Source: Mesostigma viride (taxonomy: Eukaryota > Streptophyta > Mesostigmatophyceae > Mesostigmatales > Mesostigmataceae). From it: a stretch of 27,956 bases of DNA. The notes beneath the pieces were generated by a model. The model was given only the letters and a program-made list of their open reading frames with translations, did not search any database and was not told the DNA's origin. Each line of letters starts with the position of its first letter. Position 1 is the first letter of the stretch. Made by a program: the position numbers and the translations under genes. Of the stretch, positions 1-9,683 are shown piece by piece. The DNA lies in contig RPFO01000667.1 in the NCBI GenBank assembly GCA_009746045.1, forward strand, positions 2,652,317-2,680,272, read 5' to 3'.

Positions 1-138
1 CATTTCAAAAATTGCCGTCCTGCCAGACCCTAGAAAACGCTTGGTCCTGCCTTTGCCGGACAACCATTGGAGCAGGTTATAAAGTGCGACAACGATTTCT
101 GATTGTTGGCTGACAGACTGACAGCCGACAATTATTAA
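1..138. other. Left flank of the TTAA element, no gene seen
   Basis: Non-coding sequence up to the TTAA at 135-138 that borders the first transposon. No convincing reading frame, RNA or repeat was seen. It should be continuous with the sequence after 9683 once the transposon is removed. Confidence 0.4.
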
Positions 139-153
139 GGGGACATGACATCC
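139..153 (+). repeat. Left terminal inverted repeat of the TTAA element
   Basis: GGGGACATGACATCC pairs with the right end (9665-9679) with one mismatch at position 13. It is preceded by TTAA. Confidence 0.65.
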
Positions 154-155
154 GG

Positions 156-179
156 GACTTTTTTGGCGCCAAAAAAGTC
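156..179. repeat. 24-bp perfect palindrome next to the left transposon end
   Basis: Arms GACTTTTTTGGC and its exact complement meet at a central GGCGCC. It lies 17 bp inside the left terminus, where subterminal palindromes often serve as transposase binding sites. No equivalent palindrome was seen at the right end. Confidence 0.7.
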
Positions 180-883
180 GGGACGGTACCGACGGACCGT
201 GAAATTGTGGTGCACAGTGCGCGCACCGTGCGCGGAGGTGGCCATGGCGACGTGCGTTCCGTTAAAATATGGCTAATCCGGCGGGCGACAGGCGAAAAAA
301 TTAAGCCGATGGTTAAAAGTGATGTTCTATTATGATGTTTCATAGCCAGATCTGCACTATTTGCAAATTGGCTGCCTTTGTTGGTACAGATTTGCACGGG
401 GGTCTCATCCAACAATTTTGGCGCGATGAATAATCTAGCATGTGTGCCTGCGACGGTAGAACTCGATATTCGTGGGTTATTTTGATGCAGCAAGAGCCGT
501 TTAGTAACGGACACCATGAAAATAACCTAAGCGTCTTCGATCTGCGGCCATTTCCTGTCATTTCTAAAATGATTTCGTTCAGGCCTGCGCGATCCGCGGT
601 TAATCCATCCATGGCTGGCTGGCTTTTCTTGCACGCCTGGGTAGGAAATAATGCCGGCCGTGGTACGTTGATTTGCCGCATGTCACCGCCCAGTTTGCGC
701 TGTTAATGAACCTGGCATGAAACTTTTGGCGCCGTTTCTGGGTTTTTCTTGCTATTTTGTTCTCCACTTGTTGCAGTTGTGCTATCAGATTTTCCGCAGC
801 TTTCAATGGTTTTCCTTACGCTGCGTATGCCATGCTTCCTAAAGCTACCCAGAATTGATCGGGCAGTTATCTGGCTTTGCTAC
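180..883. other. Left arm of the TTAA element, non-coding
   Basis: About 700 bases without a reading frame that looks like a protein. Short open frames on both strands lack family motifs and have composition expected by chance. The LTR retrotransposon interrupts this arm at 884-888. Confidence 0.45.
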
Positions 884-888
884 GCTTC
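884..888. repeat. Target site duplication GCTTC, left copy
   Basis: GCTTC directly precedes the 5' LTR and is repeated directly after the 3' LTR at 8529-8533. A perfect 5-bp duplication is typical of Ty3/gypsy and Ty1/copia integration. Confidence 0.9.
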
Positions 889-1588
889 TGTAACAACCAA
901 ATGTTACATCCAAAGTTTTCCTACTGGTGACCTTATTATGAGTTCTTGGGGACAATTATTTGGATAGTTAGGAGGCTTCGACGTATGATTGATATTGGGC
1001 CTGCTGAGATCTGTCGAATTATTGTTCTACCCTCATTGGTCGTGGCCTGATCCACGTAGGGTACTTTGCATGGTTTAGTTCAGCCAGTCATAGATTCTCT
1101 TTAAGACTGTTGTACCTGGTGGATCTGGTTCCAGGTCACGGAGATTCTGTAGTGCTGGCCTTGTGCTGTGTTGTGGATTCTGAGGACAGGATCTTACCTT
1201 GAGTGATCCTCACTTTTGATTGGTTCTTTCGGGTTAGGGTTGAGCCGACTCTGCGTGCACGATGACTTTTATACTGTTTGTGGCGGCCGTGCATGTGTGC
1301 GTACGTGAGAGCTAAAGCTATGGTGTAATTCAAGGGTTTCCTTGTTTCATCAATCAAACAACCCTTGCTAAAAGTCAACTATAACTTCAACAGATAGTCG
1401 ACTTGGATATAACTTGTCTGTTGTGTCTAACAAGGGTGGGGACTCATTCCCTTAACTGTTGAAGATCCATCTTCATTGCTTCTCTGGACGTGAAGTTATC
1501 TGTCGCGACTCCAACCCAGGTATAAAGATCTTTTCACGCTAATGTTGATACTGAGGCTGTTGCAAACACAACATTTTTAGTCGTTACA
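889..1588 (+). repeat. 5' long terminal repeat
   Basis: 700 bp, starting TGTAAC and ending GTTACA. The start folds on itself: TGTAAC (889-894) pairs with GTTACA at 903-908. A TATAAA at 1521-1526 could be the promoter, which would put the transcript start near 1550 and leave a very short R-U5. The copy at 7829-8528 is 99.1% identical by direct comparison. Confidence 0.95.
1521..1526 (+). promoter_or_regulatory. Possible LTR TATA box
   Basis: TATAAA, followed by AGATC, lies about 60 bases before the end of the 5' LTR and is conserved in the 3' LTR at 8461-8466. It is the best TATA match in the LTR, but its position so near the LTR end is unusual. Confidence 0.35.
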
Positions 1589-1589
1589 T

Positions 1590-1601
1590 TGGTATCGGAG
1601 G
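1590..1601 (+). promoter_or_regulatory. Primer-binding site, initiator-Met tRNA type
   Basis: TGGTATCGGAGG starts two bases after the 5' LTR. It begins with TGG, the complement of tRNA 3' CCA, and resembles the plant initiator-Met primer site TGGTATCAGAGC with 2 differences. This fixes the direction of reverse transcription as plus. Confidence 0.75.
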
Positions 1602-1806
1602 TTTCTACCTAGGTGTTGGTTGTCTTGATAGTATTAGTTCACGGTTAACAATGGAATTCTTGCCGACCCAGAGAGGGTACGTTATGCTGTGTGTTCGGAC
1701 AGTTTTTAGAGTGTGACTCATCCTTATGTGACAGTCTTGCTCTGAGAGCTGCTTTGAGCTCACAAGTCTCTAACGTTTCCCCAGTCCGGCATGCGCGACC
1801 CATGGA

Positions 1807-2010
1807 GTGATGAGTAACCCGGAGACACAACCACCGTTATCAAGTAAGAGAGTTGAAGATGCAACCACATCTTTAGCAGCTCAACGGACGACCGGTGATG
1901 AAAGGGTTTCATCATCTACTCCCAGACGTCAACTATTTGGATTCGTGCAATATTTCATAGACAAGCGTACTTACTTACGGGCTGTCGGCTGGCTGGCCGC
2001 ATCGTGCTGA
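1807..2010 (+). CDS. Short ORF just after the primer site, possible remnant leader or Gag start
   Basis: A 67-codon frame begins near where Gag would be expected to start, about 200 bases past the primer site. The first two thirds are polar (rich in S, T, E, R and Q) and look moderately protein-like, then it stops at TGA. No domain was recognised. It may be the stump of a deleted gag or a chance frame. Confidence 0.2.
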   Translation: MMSNPETQPPLSSKRVEDATTSLAAQRTTGDERVSSSTPRRQLFGFVQYFIDKRTYLRAVGWLAASC

Positions 2011-2595
2011 AGTCCGACCACCGCCCTGTCTGTCGTGGCTGCTGACGCCGCAGTCTCCTCCTAGCTCCAAACATCTTTATATATTAGCATTACGCAAGTG
2101 TTGCTACGTTTCGAGCAGGGCAATGCGGAGTGTTGGTCCAGTAGCTCAGAAGGTCCGGCTCCATAATCCTGCTAGGAGCTGTTTTTTTTTTCTGCCGGCT
2201 CTGTTTTCGACCAGGCTGACATGGCGCTACGGGTTATGGCTGAGCCGACGCACTGTTGCTGCCGACGGCACCTATCACCCGGCTTCCGGGTTGCGGCTGC
2301 ACGCACGACCACCACCGCGACCGCCTGACGACGTCGCTGTCTCAGGTTGTTGTTTTTTTCCCGGTGCTGCTCTTCTTTGACGACATTGTTACGGTGTGGC
2401 TCAGGTTACACCTCGTGTCTTTTGAGGGTGGCTCCGGATGAGCGGACAGTAGGGATTCATGGCTGCCTTTTTCACGCAAGGTTCCTTTTGCACTCACTTG
2501 ACAATCTTTCAGGATCCTTTTCTTCCGTGCATGGGCAGCCTACCCTAGCTGTTTAAGGACTGTGGCACGTCCTTAATTCACGCGTCGCCAAACAT

Positions 2596-2988
2596 TTGTT
2601 TCAGTTGTGGGGGAAACTCTTCCTTTTCTTGTTGAGCAAACATGACAATGGAGGCGTTCTAGGTGGAGTTTTGGTTCCTCCCACGTGGATGGTGGTTTGG
2701 TTTTGGTGGGGAGGAGAACAACGGCATCTGAGTTGTTCCCACTATCAACATGGTACTATGGATAGGGCGAGCTCCCTAGGAGTTGTCCAGAGTGGTCCAG
2801 ATTGGTGGCAGCTACGTCTGGTTACCCTGAGCAATTTTTTGCGGGGGAGTGGACATCCTGGCTGTCTGCAATGTAATTTCCAGACGGCATCACACATGCC
2901 AGGGCAGAACAACAGCAGGTACGGGGTTTCCACTATCATACTTGGACAGCTGTGTCTAGTTACCCTGAGAAAATTTCTGCAGGGGAGT
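2596..2988 (+). repeat. Diverged repeats leading into the 129-bp array
   Basis: GT-rich sequence holding an older copy of the downstream repeat edge. The stretch around 2805-2870 (TCTGGTTACCCTGAGCA and the following GGGGGAGTGGACATCC) matches 2943-3005 (TCTAGTTACCCTGAGAA and GGGGAGTGGATATCC). An open frame here is a product of the repeats rather than a gene. Confidence 0.5.
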
Positions 2989-3378
2989 GGATATCCCAGG
3001 TCTGCCAAAGGGGTTGCCAGATGCTATCATGGAGGCACATGGCATGGTAGATGCCACCACATCAGGGGACATCGGGATACCTGCAGTGGGTTGTCCCCAA
3101 AAAGGGTATCACATGAGTTGGATATCCCAGGTCTGCCAGAGGGTTGCCAGATGCTATCATGGAGGCACATGGCATGGTAGATGCCACCACATCAGGGGAC
3201 ATCGGGATACCTGCAGTGGGTTGTCCCCAAAAGGGTATCACATGAGTTGGATATCCCAGGTCTGCCAGAGGGTTGCCAGATGCTATCATGGAGGCATATG
3301 GCATGGTAGATGCCACCACATCAGGGGACATCGGGATACCTGCAATAGGTTGTCCCCCGGAGGGTATCACACGGGCAC
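2989..3378 (+). repeat. Three tandem copies of a 129-131 bp unit
   Basis: Each unit opens with GGATATCCCAGGTCTGCCA. Units start at 2989, 3120 and 3249, so lengths are 131 and 129 bp plus a last partial copy that diverges after 3340. Copies differ by a few substitutions and single-base indels. The array lies inside the LTR element, so it was probably copied by slippage during reverse transcription or replication. Confidence 0.85.
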
Positions 3379-4800
3379 CCATGAGTTGCCAGGGGTCTCT
3401 TGCATGGGTTGCCCACTTGCCAGACGGTGTCCTTTGACACATGTTCCCAGAGGGGGTGGACCACTTGCTTGACAACGTCCCCTTACAAGTGGGGTGTGGG
3501 TCACTTGCCAGTTGGGGCCCTTACCTGCGCCAGACCATTGTGACCACACATTTACTTCTCCGAGGACATGATGGTTACCACTGCTTGTTGGCAGATGGCC
3601 CCTGTTGGGCCTAGGAGGTGCACTAGGACAGCAAGTATGGACACCAGGGCTGCTGTCATAGTTCTTATCTGTGAATATATCTGATATAGTTCTCAGATCA
3701 GAATTTTTGACACTGGGCAAGGCGCTTTTAGGCCCATTCTCTTGACTTTTGGGCAGTTGTGCTGGCTGTTGGACCACCTCAGGCCCTTGTCACTCCTTAG
3801 GCTTAGGAGTTCTGGCTACCTGGCACTTGGTAGTAGCCATGTTAGAGTCAGCTGTCTTGACAGGTTGGCAGTCTGTGGTTTGCCTACTAGGCAGTTTTTC
3901 TGAGTGCCATAGTGAAGGTTGCTGGCTCCTTCTTGCAGCTGATTGACGTTCAGTCCGGGAAGTTGACAGCATGTGGTCATTCTTCCAAGCAGCTTCTGGA
4001 GCCAGGCTCATTGGTGTCCGTTCCAGGCCTCCTTAAAGCAGCTTAGTCACTTCCCCATCGCGTGACCGGCGCAAGCAGCTAGTCTTGGTTGTCCAGTCAG
4101 GCAACCGCTGTGTTGACTACCCACATGTGGGGGTGGTCCAACGCTGATTGGGCGTGGTGGCAGTAGCCTATTGGGGACTTGAGGCCAGTGGGGGATTGGT
4201 AACTTGTCAATGGCGGACATGGTGCATGGAGGCGACGCTGGAGAGTATCCTGGTGGTTGACTAGTGCTGTTGGTGGTGACTGCAAGCACTCAATGGTGGA
4301 GACTTCATCAAGCACTGCATGGTGGCCGCTGGGACTCTGGTGACTTGGGGACGCCCAAGTGACGCGTATCTGTAATGCTGGTGCCTGCTCCTGACGCTGT
4401 GTTGGGTCCTGCCTGCTGGTGGACATCAAGCCAGCCGTGTGCAGATGAGTAACCTCCTACCCTTGCTTTGCCCTGCTATGGACTTATCCTTGCTTGCATG
4501 GTGCCAGGATGGCTTGTTGTCTTGATAGTACACCATCCGCCCTTGAGCTGATTGCTTGCACAGCATGATGGTTGTATGAATAGGACTGCTTGCACGGGGG
4601 GTCTGGCATCATGTTTGCATGGGTAGGATGTCCTTGTGGGTTGGATGATGGGCGGGATCAACGGAGCTACAACTGTGGGGCCGGCTGGAATCTTTGGCAT
4701 GACAGTGATGACAATGGTGCCCACTCCGTTGCCTCTTAATTGAGGAGTTGGACTACTGGGTGCTGGGCGGGGGCTCACATGAGCTTAGAGGTGTGGGTTT
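3379..4800 (+). other. GT-rich interior of the LTR element, no gene recognised
   Basis: The plus strand is visibly rich in G and T. Open frames on the minus strand are Pro, Thr, Ser and Gln-rich, which is what this skew produces by itself. No retroviral catalytic motif was found in any frame. Confidence 0.45.
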
Positions 4801-4807
4801 GTTGAGG

Positions 4808-4984
4808 GACCCATTCAGCCCTTTACCACCCTTACAACCTGCCTCATATGCATCAGTATCCGTGGTACACTGACATTAATACCATTTGGCAGTCTACGTG
4901 GTTCACGAACATGGATACTACCTTCCATGCTTTGACTAGGGGGACATTGTTCAGTCTACTTGCTAGGGCCCTGCCAAGCTGAGG
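4808..4984 (+). pseudogene. Coding-like block inside the LTR element, unidentified
   Basis: One frame stays open for about 58 codons without an ATG start and has a protein-like, aromatic and His-rich composition (for example YHPYNLPHMHQYPW and IWQSTWFTNMDTTFHALTRG), very unlike the GT-skew products around it. It ends at a TGA next to a CCCTGCCAAGCT motif that recurs at about 5140. It may be an exon of a captured host gene or a remnant of retroelement coding sequence. I do not recognise the family. Confidence 0.3.
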
Positions 4985-5383
4985 GTGTATCTGTTTGATG
5001 ACTGATGGCCTCATCCAGCATACCCTTATGCTGCCCTACTTGTGCAACCTTGTCTTGGGCTCCTTCGATCCTAATGCCCACATTACCTTGCATGGTAGTG
5101 CCACCTGGATGGTTGCGGGGAGTGATGTTGTTGCTGGGGGCCCTGCCAAGCTTGAGCACATCAGTTGCCTGATTGGTGATTGCTTTCAGTTTGCTCTCAA
5201 GCTGCCCTGTATGCAACTCCGTCTTGGACACTTTGCTGTAGTGCCCATCCCATCTTTAGTCATGAGGTGCATAGGACGCCGTTATAGAGAGACCCTGCAG
5301 GCCACCAGTGGGTCAGTGGGCTGAGAGACAGGCCTCCCCCACCCTTCTCTGGTTGGCTGGGCCTCTGTCCTTATGCGTATTCC

Positions 5384-5755
5384 ATGGCGTTTGTTCCTGC
5401 TAGGTTATGCTGTCAATCTTGGGAAGCTGATACCAGGATTATTACAGCTTATTCTGAGCAGAAGGGTGGAATTACTAGGCATGCTGGTAGTCTCCAGTTT
5501 ACCAGTTATGCTGAGGGGGATTTGTGTGGGGAGCAGGGCGTGCAGGGGATTGGGCTGCGTCTAAACCTTGCATGGGGTAGCGTGTGCTACGCTTTACCAG
5601 TTGGGGCATACCGTTCATAATGCTGGTGAGGCATTACTGATCTTCTGCTATCCCTATCAAGGCTGTGGATGGTTTCCCAGGCATCTTATGGAGAAATAGT
5701 GTGCCTTGGCTCATAAAAAGCCACTGGCTATGGGTTGAGAGTACTAGCTACTAAG
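5384..5755 (+). pseudogene. Two coding-like blocks in different frames, unidentified
   Basis: A frame open from 5384 to 5620 carries a balanced composition with a polar core (TRIITAYSEQ, SLQFTSYAEG). After a frame change, a second open stretch at about 5644-5755 is rich in W, I and P (AIPIKAVDGFPGILWRNSV). The change of frame and the stops suggest a decayed coding region or exons separated by short introns. No domain was recognised. Confidence 0.25.
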
Positions 5756-5759
5756 GAGA

Positions 5760-6770
5760 TGTGGCTTTACCTCACTCTCACTCCTGTGGGTGCGACTGGA
5801 GGGGGGGAAATTTTGTTCTGGTGGGGAGGAGATCTATGAGGATCATAGCGTGGAGACACCTTGGGATTTCAGTTCATCTTTTCTGGGTCTCCTCATAGAT
5901 CCCTGACTAGATGGTATCCTGGTTTCGCTGGCCATCGGTGGGCTATTTTGGCTGTGCTTTGTTGCATCTCCCCAACCTGCTGACGGGTACCCACTGGAGA
6001 CAACCCTGTCCACGGCCTCTCTTCATCATGGGCGTACTTCTGAGATAACCTTGCTCTTCATGAGGCGACCCTGTTGGCGACGTCTTCCTGCTGGATTGCT
6101 CCTGTCTCTTGGTGACTGCACTTCCACCTGGGGCGCTGTTGACGTTTCCTCGTTCCAGTTTGCGGGACTGCCGGGTGTCAGCGGGCCTTGGACTTGCTGC
6201 AGCAGAAGCTCATGCCAGCCCTGTGTTAGGATTGAGCATTCTTGGCATCCATCCAGCCTGCTATGACCTGATGAGCCTTGGACCCTGGCAGCCCAGTTAA
6301 TTATGGGGGGTTGGCTGTATAGAGGGTTAGCCTTGCTACATGACACTATGCTTCCTGCCCTGATCAAGCAGTGAGAGCTGTCAGTATTCATGGCATGGAT
6401 CCCTGTGGATGACCCGTTATCCCTGGGAATGTCAGGCTTGTCTTTCACCCGTGGACTCTAGCTGAGGGAGGGCGGTGTCCCAGAACCTGGAGTGGCCTCA
6501 CCTTGTTTGGCTTAGGTGCCTTGATCCTGTTTACTCCTTCCTGGATTCATGTGGACTCATCGAATCCGACTGGGATCTGAGTTGAGTGGGATGGACTCTG
6601 GTGGGAGTTTGGTGGACTAAGCTGAGATGACATCCAGATTTTGGTGACCAGCTTCTGAGGATGGTTGAGGGGATCTGAGCCTGGATGGCACATGGAGAGT
6701 GACTTCTGTGTTGTACCCCGACATATGGAGTTGTTCACCTAGGGCTTGATGCCTGGTATGATTAAGACAC
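5760..6770 (+). other. LTR element interior, nothing recognised
   Basis: About 1 kb with only short frames on both strands and no family motif. The run GGAGGGGGGGAAATTTTG near 5798 and several CTGGTG-rich stretches continue the G+T bias. Confidence 0.4.
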
Positions 6771-7151
6771 GTGGTTCATGTATGCACACCAGCCTGTATG
6801 AGAGTGGCTCCCCTTTTTGTGGCTCATCTGCTGCATAGGATGTATGCATTGTCACCAGGACCTGAGTTTGATATGAGGCCTACTGAGGGGCAGGACATGC
6901 TAGCAGCCTTACCTGAGGCCTTGAAGGAGGCATTTACTCAGTTGCAGCCAGTGAGTATGGGAGAGGCTTCCTACAGGGAGCTGTTGGAGTTTCAGTTCAG
7001 AAGGGTGACTTTGATTTGGTTCCTTCTTCTCCAGCTCAGCCAGAAGGTGTTTTCCTTTGGAGACTTCTACCTCTTTTGCAATCCCGGGTTGCCCAAGTAC
7101 ACTGTGGAACTTAGGGTCCGTCTGATGCCACTACGGGTGCTGGTGCCCTGA
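6771..7151 (+). CDS. 126-codon ORF with a helical, polar middle section
   Basis: The middle (about residues 33-76) reads like a folded protein, with acidic-amphipathic stretches such as MLAALPEALKEAFTQLQPVS and a Glu/Leu-rich helix, while both ends look like chance translation. This may be a surviving piece of a Gag or of a captured gene. No known domain was identified, and there is no start-site support for the ATG at 6771. Confidence 0.3.
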   Translation: MVHVCTPACMRVAPLFVAHLLHRMYALSPGPEFDMRPTEGQDMLAALPEALKEAFTQLQPVSMGEASYRELLEFQFRRVTLIWFLLLQLSQKVFSFGDFYLFCNPGLPKYTVELRVRLMPLRVLVP

Positions 7152-7159
7152 TAGGTGCT

Positions 7160-7816
7160 AAGTGGTCTGTGGTCAAGACCTTTCTGCAGTTCTGGTGAGC
7201 GTACAGATCAGGGGTGAGCAGGCACAAGACGTCCTCTACTTGGGTGATGGACCCGGCGAGTCAGTCTGTGGTGCTCCTCTCCTGGGGCATGCTTTCGCTA
7301 TGCTGTCCAGATGGTGGCAGGGGCTACTGAGACTTGCATGGTGCTGCAGGTCAGCAGGAACTGGCCAGAGTTGGCCCACGTGGTGGAGCAGTTTCCCATG
7401 TGTGGACCCAATGGCAAGGTGGCCTGAATGGGGATTGGTATAGCCTGTGAGGAACAGGGCTGAGAAGGAAAGGGGGCTTTGGATTGTGGTGTGAGGGGGG
7501 GGATTCCAGGATGGATGATGGGGGGCTCCATTCCAGTTCTGATGTTCCAGTCCAGAGTTCCAGAATTCCAGAATGATGACGGGATGACTTCCCGTATTGC
7601 TGTGATTATCTGGGCTTGTAGTGGATAAGGATGTGACTTGTCTTCTTTAAGCACCTGTGACTAGATGTTTATGCGATAGGAGGCCCTGGCTTCAGGGATG
7701 TAAAAACCCATCTGCTTGTCCCAAGAGATGGTGGACTTCCTGTTTATTGTTGTGTTGTTCTTGTGTAGGTTGTTGTTTATTCTTCTTGGCTTCTAGGAAC
7801 TGGGAGTTCCTGTCTT
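7160..7816 (+). other. 3' part of the LTR element interior, non-coding
   Basis: GT-rich sequence with CCAGAATTCCAGAATGATGA-type short repeats near 7559. No integrase, chromodomain or other pol remnant was found immediately upstream of the polypurine tract, where it would be expected in a full element. Confidence 0.45.
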
Positions 7817-7826
7817 GAGGGGGAGA
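7817..7826 (+). promoter_or_regulatory. Polypurine tract for plus-strand priming
   Basis: GAGGGGGAGA lies two bases before the 3' LTR start at 7829. Its position and purine content fit the primer for second-strand synthesis and confirm the plus orientation. Confidence 0.85.
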
Positions 7827-7828
7827 TA

Positions 7829-8528
7829 TGTAACAACCAAATGTTACATCCAAAGTTTTCCTACTGGTGACCTTATTATGAGTTCTTGGGGACAATTATT
7901 TGGATAGTTAGGAGGCTTCGACGTATGATTGATATTGGGCCTGCTGAGATCTGTCGAATTATTGTTCTACCCTCATTGGTCGTGGCCTGATCCACGTGGG
8001 GTACTTTGCATGGTTTAGTTCAGCCAGTCATAGATTCTCTTTAACACTGTCGTACCAGGTGGATCTGGTTCCAGGTCACGGAGATTCTGTAGTGCTGGCC
8101 TTGTGCTGTGTTGTGGATTCTGAGGACAGGATCTTACCTTGAGTGATCCTCACTTTTCATTGGTTCTTTCGGGTTAGGGTTGAGCCGACTCTGCGTGCAC
8201 GATGACTTTTATACTGTTTGTGGCGGCCGTGCATGTGTGCGTACGTGAGAGCTAAAGCTATGGTGTAATTCAAGGGTTTCCTTGTTTCATCAATCAAACA
8301 ACCCTTGCTAAAAGTCAACTATAACTTCAACAGATAGTCGACTTGGATATAACTTGTCTGTTGTGTCTAACAAGGGTGGGGACTCATTCCCTTCACTGTT
8401 GAAGATCCATCTTCATTGCTTCTCTGGACGTGAAGTTATCTGTCGCGACTCCAACCCAGGTATAAAGATCTTTTCACGCTAATGTTGATACTGAGGCTGT
8501 TGCAAACACAACATTTTTAGTCGTTACA
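7829..8528 (+). repeat. 3' long terminal repeat
   Basis: 700 bp, same length as the 5' LTR, with 6 substitutions and no indel. It ends GTTACA and is followed by the second copy of GCTTC (8529-8533). Confidence 0.95.
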
Positions 8529-9679
8529 GCTTCTTGTATGGAGGTTTTCACACGGTAGACATTCTATGTTGCGTAGTCAAGGACCCTAGCTGCCTGGGAG
8601 CGGCATCACCGTTGCAAGGAGCTGGCGAGCTCATAAACGCCTGTCATGGCTCTTCAGCCTGCTGGAAAACAAGGTTGTTGTATGGAAGGTGAGAATATGT
8701 GAGTTACTTATCACATCCCCACCTGTTTAGCCTCCATTAAACATGGCTTGTACTTCCTAGATGAGAGGGATCAGGTCGTTATGACTAGGAAGGATGCACC
8801 TTTTATCCATATGTAAGCGTCATGACATGGTGTTGGCTATGAGTGATTCCCGCAAGCGGTCATACCTGCTCATAATGGTTAAAGAGTTGGTGGTTGTTTT
8901 CTTCAAGCATCTAGCATTTGTTTTTCGTGGTTCTGCCCCATTTGCAGGGGGCAAGCTTAGGAATGTGCTCATGGTATCGCCTCATGTCATGGTGCACCAA
9001 GCATGCAGGCTGGCAGCTATAACAAGATGTAATATGGGCAAACTAGGTCAGAATGACCTGTAATTTGGTGGCAAGCTTTGTGATACATTAATTTAATTAA
9101 TTGCAAATGTTTTGGCCCAGTTTGTGGTGGGCAAGGGTGTCTTTGGAGTGTTGTTTGTGCTCAAAACTGCTTTTACGTGTCATTTTTTTTTTTTTTGCAC
9201 ATGACCATATTTCAATGTGGGTAAACGTGGTCAGAATGAGCTGAAACTTTGGGGCTGTGTGATTGCAACCCTGGGCCAATTTTGAATATAAGATTTGACC
9301 CCATTGCATGTGTCTATGATTTGATATATTTTGTTAGGCACCAAAAAATGCGTGTTTTGGGCTAAATTATTTCAATGTGTCTAAACATGCTTATTCTGAC
9401 CTGCAAACTAGCTGGAATTAATGGCAAGGGTTGCAATTAGATGGGAATATATGATTTTGCCACATTGGGTTTGCCCATTGTCCTAGGGAAAATCGGCCAA
9501 AAATAGCGTCATTTTCTATTTTTAGCACATAACTGTCACATGGTGGGGGGTAGTACCCCCCCCAAGTGGTTGGAAATTTTTTTTAAAATCATATTTATGG
9601 TCCCCCATCATAACTGGATTTTTATCACATGCCTTGGTATGGTTTCCAGAAAAGTGCCCTTTTGGGGTGTCATGTCCCC
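8529..9679. other. Right arm of the TTAA element with a repeated motif
   Basis: AT-rich, non-coding. A motif of the form CAATGTGGGTAAACGTGGTCA followed by GAATGACCTG occurs three times in diverged form, near 9029, 9213 and 9372. A GGGGGGTAGTACCCCCC hairpin lies near 9545. No transposase frame was found; the 89-codon frame at 8794-9063 has no recognisable domain. Confidence 0.55.
9665..9679 (-). repeat. Right terminal inverted repeat of the TTAA element
   Basis: On the minus strand it reads GGGGACATGACACCC, matching 139-153 at 14 of 15 positions. It abuts TTAA at 9680-9683, which is itself followed by another TTAA. Confidence 0.65.
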
Positions 9680-9683
9680 TTAA

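Larger units (their letters stand above)
889..8528 (+). mobile_element. Complete LTR retrotransposon, non-autonomous (LARD-like)
   Basis: All structural signals of a complete insertion are present: two 700-bp LTRs with TGTAAC...GTTACA ends, a 5-bp target duplication, a primer-binding site one base after the 5' LTR, and a polypurine tract just before the 3' LTR. Orientation is plus. The LTRs differ at 6 of 700 positions (1058, 1105, 1111, 1117, 1218 and 1454 and their partners 6940 bases downstream), with no gaps. Yet the 6240-bp interior shows no Gag, protease, reverse transcriptase or integrase motif that I could find. A structurally intact, recently inserted element without pol must have been copied by another element's proteins, as in large retrotransposon derivatives. 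Superfamily cannot be decided from this copy, although the 5-bp duplication and Met-type primer site fit Ty3/gypsy. Confidence 0.92.
139..9679. mobile_element. TTAA-flanked DNA transposon (piggyBac-like), non-autonomous, interrupted by an LTR element
   Basis: The left end begins GGGGACATGACATCC directly after TTAA (135-138). The right end, read on the minus strand, begins GGGGACATGACACCC and is followed on the plus strand by TTAA (9680-9683). The inverted termini therefore match at 14 of 15 positions and are flanked by the tetranucleotide that piggyBac-type transposases target and duplicate. Without the nested LTR element and its 5-bp duplication, the element is about 1.9 kb. I found no DDE/DDD transposase in either arm, so it would have to be moved by an enzyme supplied elsewhere. 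The arms hold a 24-bp palindrome near the left end and a repeated motif in the right arm. Family assignment rests only on the TTAA and the termini; canonical piggyBac ends usually start CCC rather than GGGG. Confidence 0.6.

Noticed and set aside
77-806. Overlapping frames on both strands in the left arm of the TTAA element
   Set aside because: No transposase motif, and several mutually overlapping frames of similar length point to chance.
2596-3472. Plus-strand frames of 161-194 codons
   Set aside because: They run through the 129-bp tandem repeat and change frame with its one-base indels; no domain was seen.
1589-7828. GATGAT/GACGAC words as possible reverse transcriptase YxDD sites
   Set aside because: None is in a frame with the preceding aromatic residue and hydrophobic context of the family.
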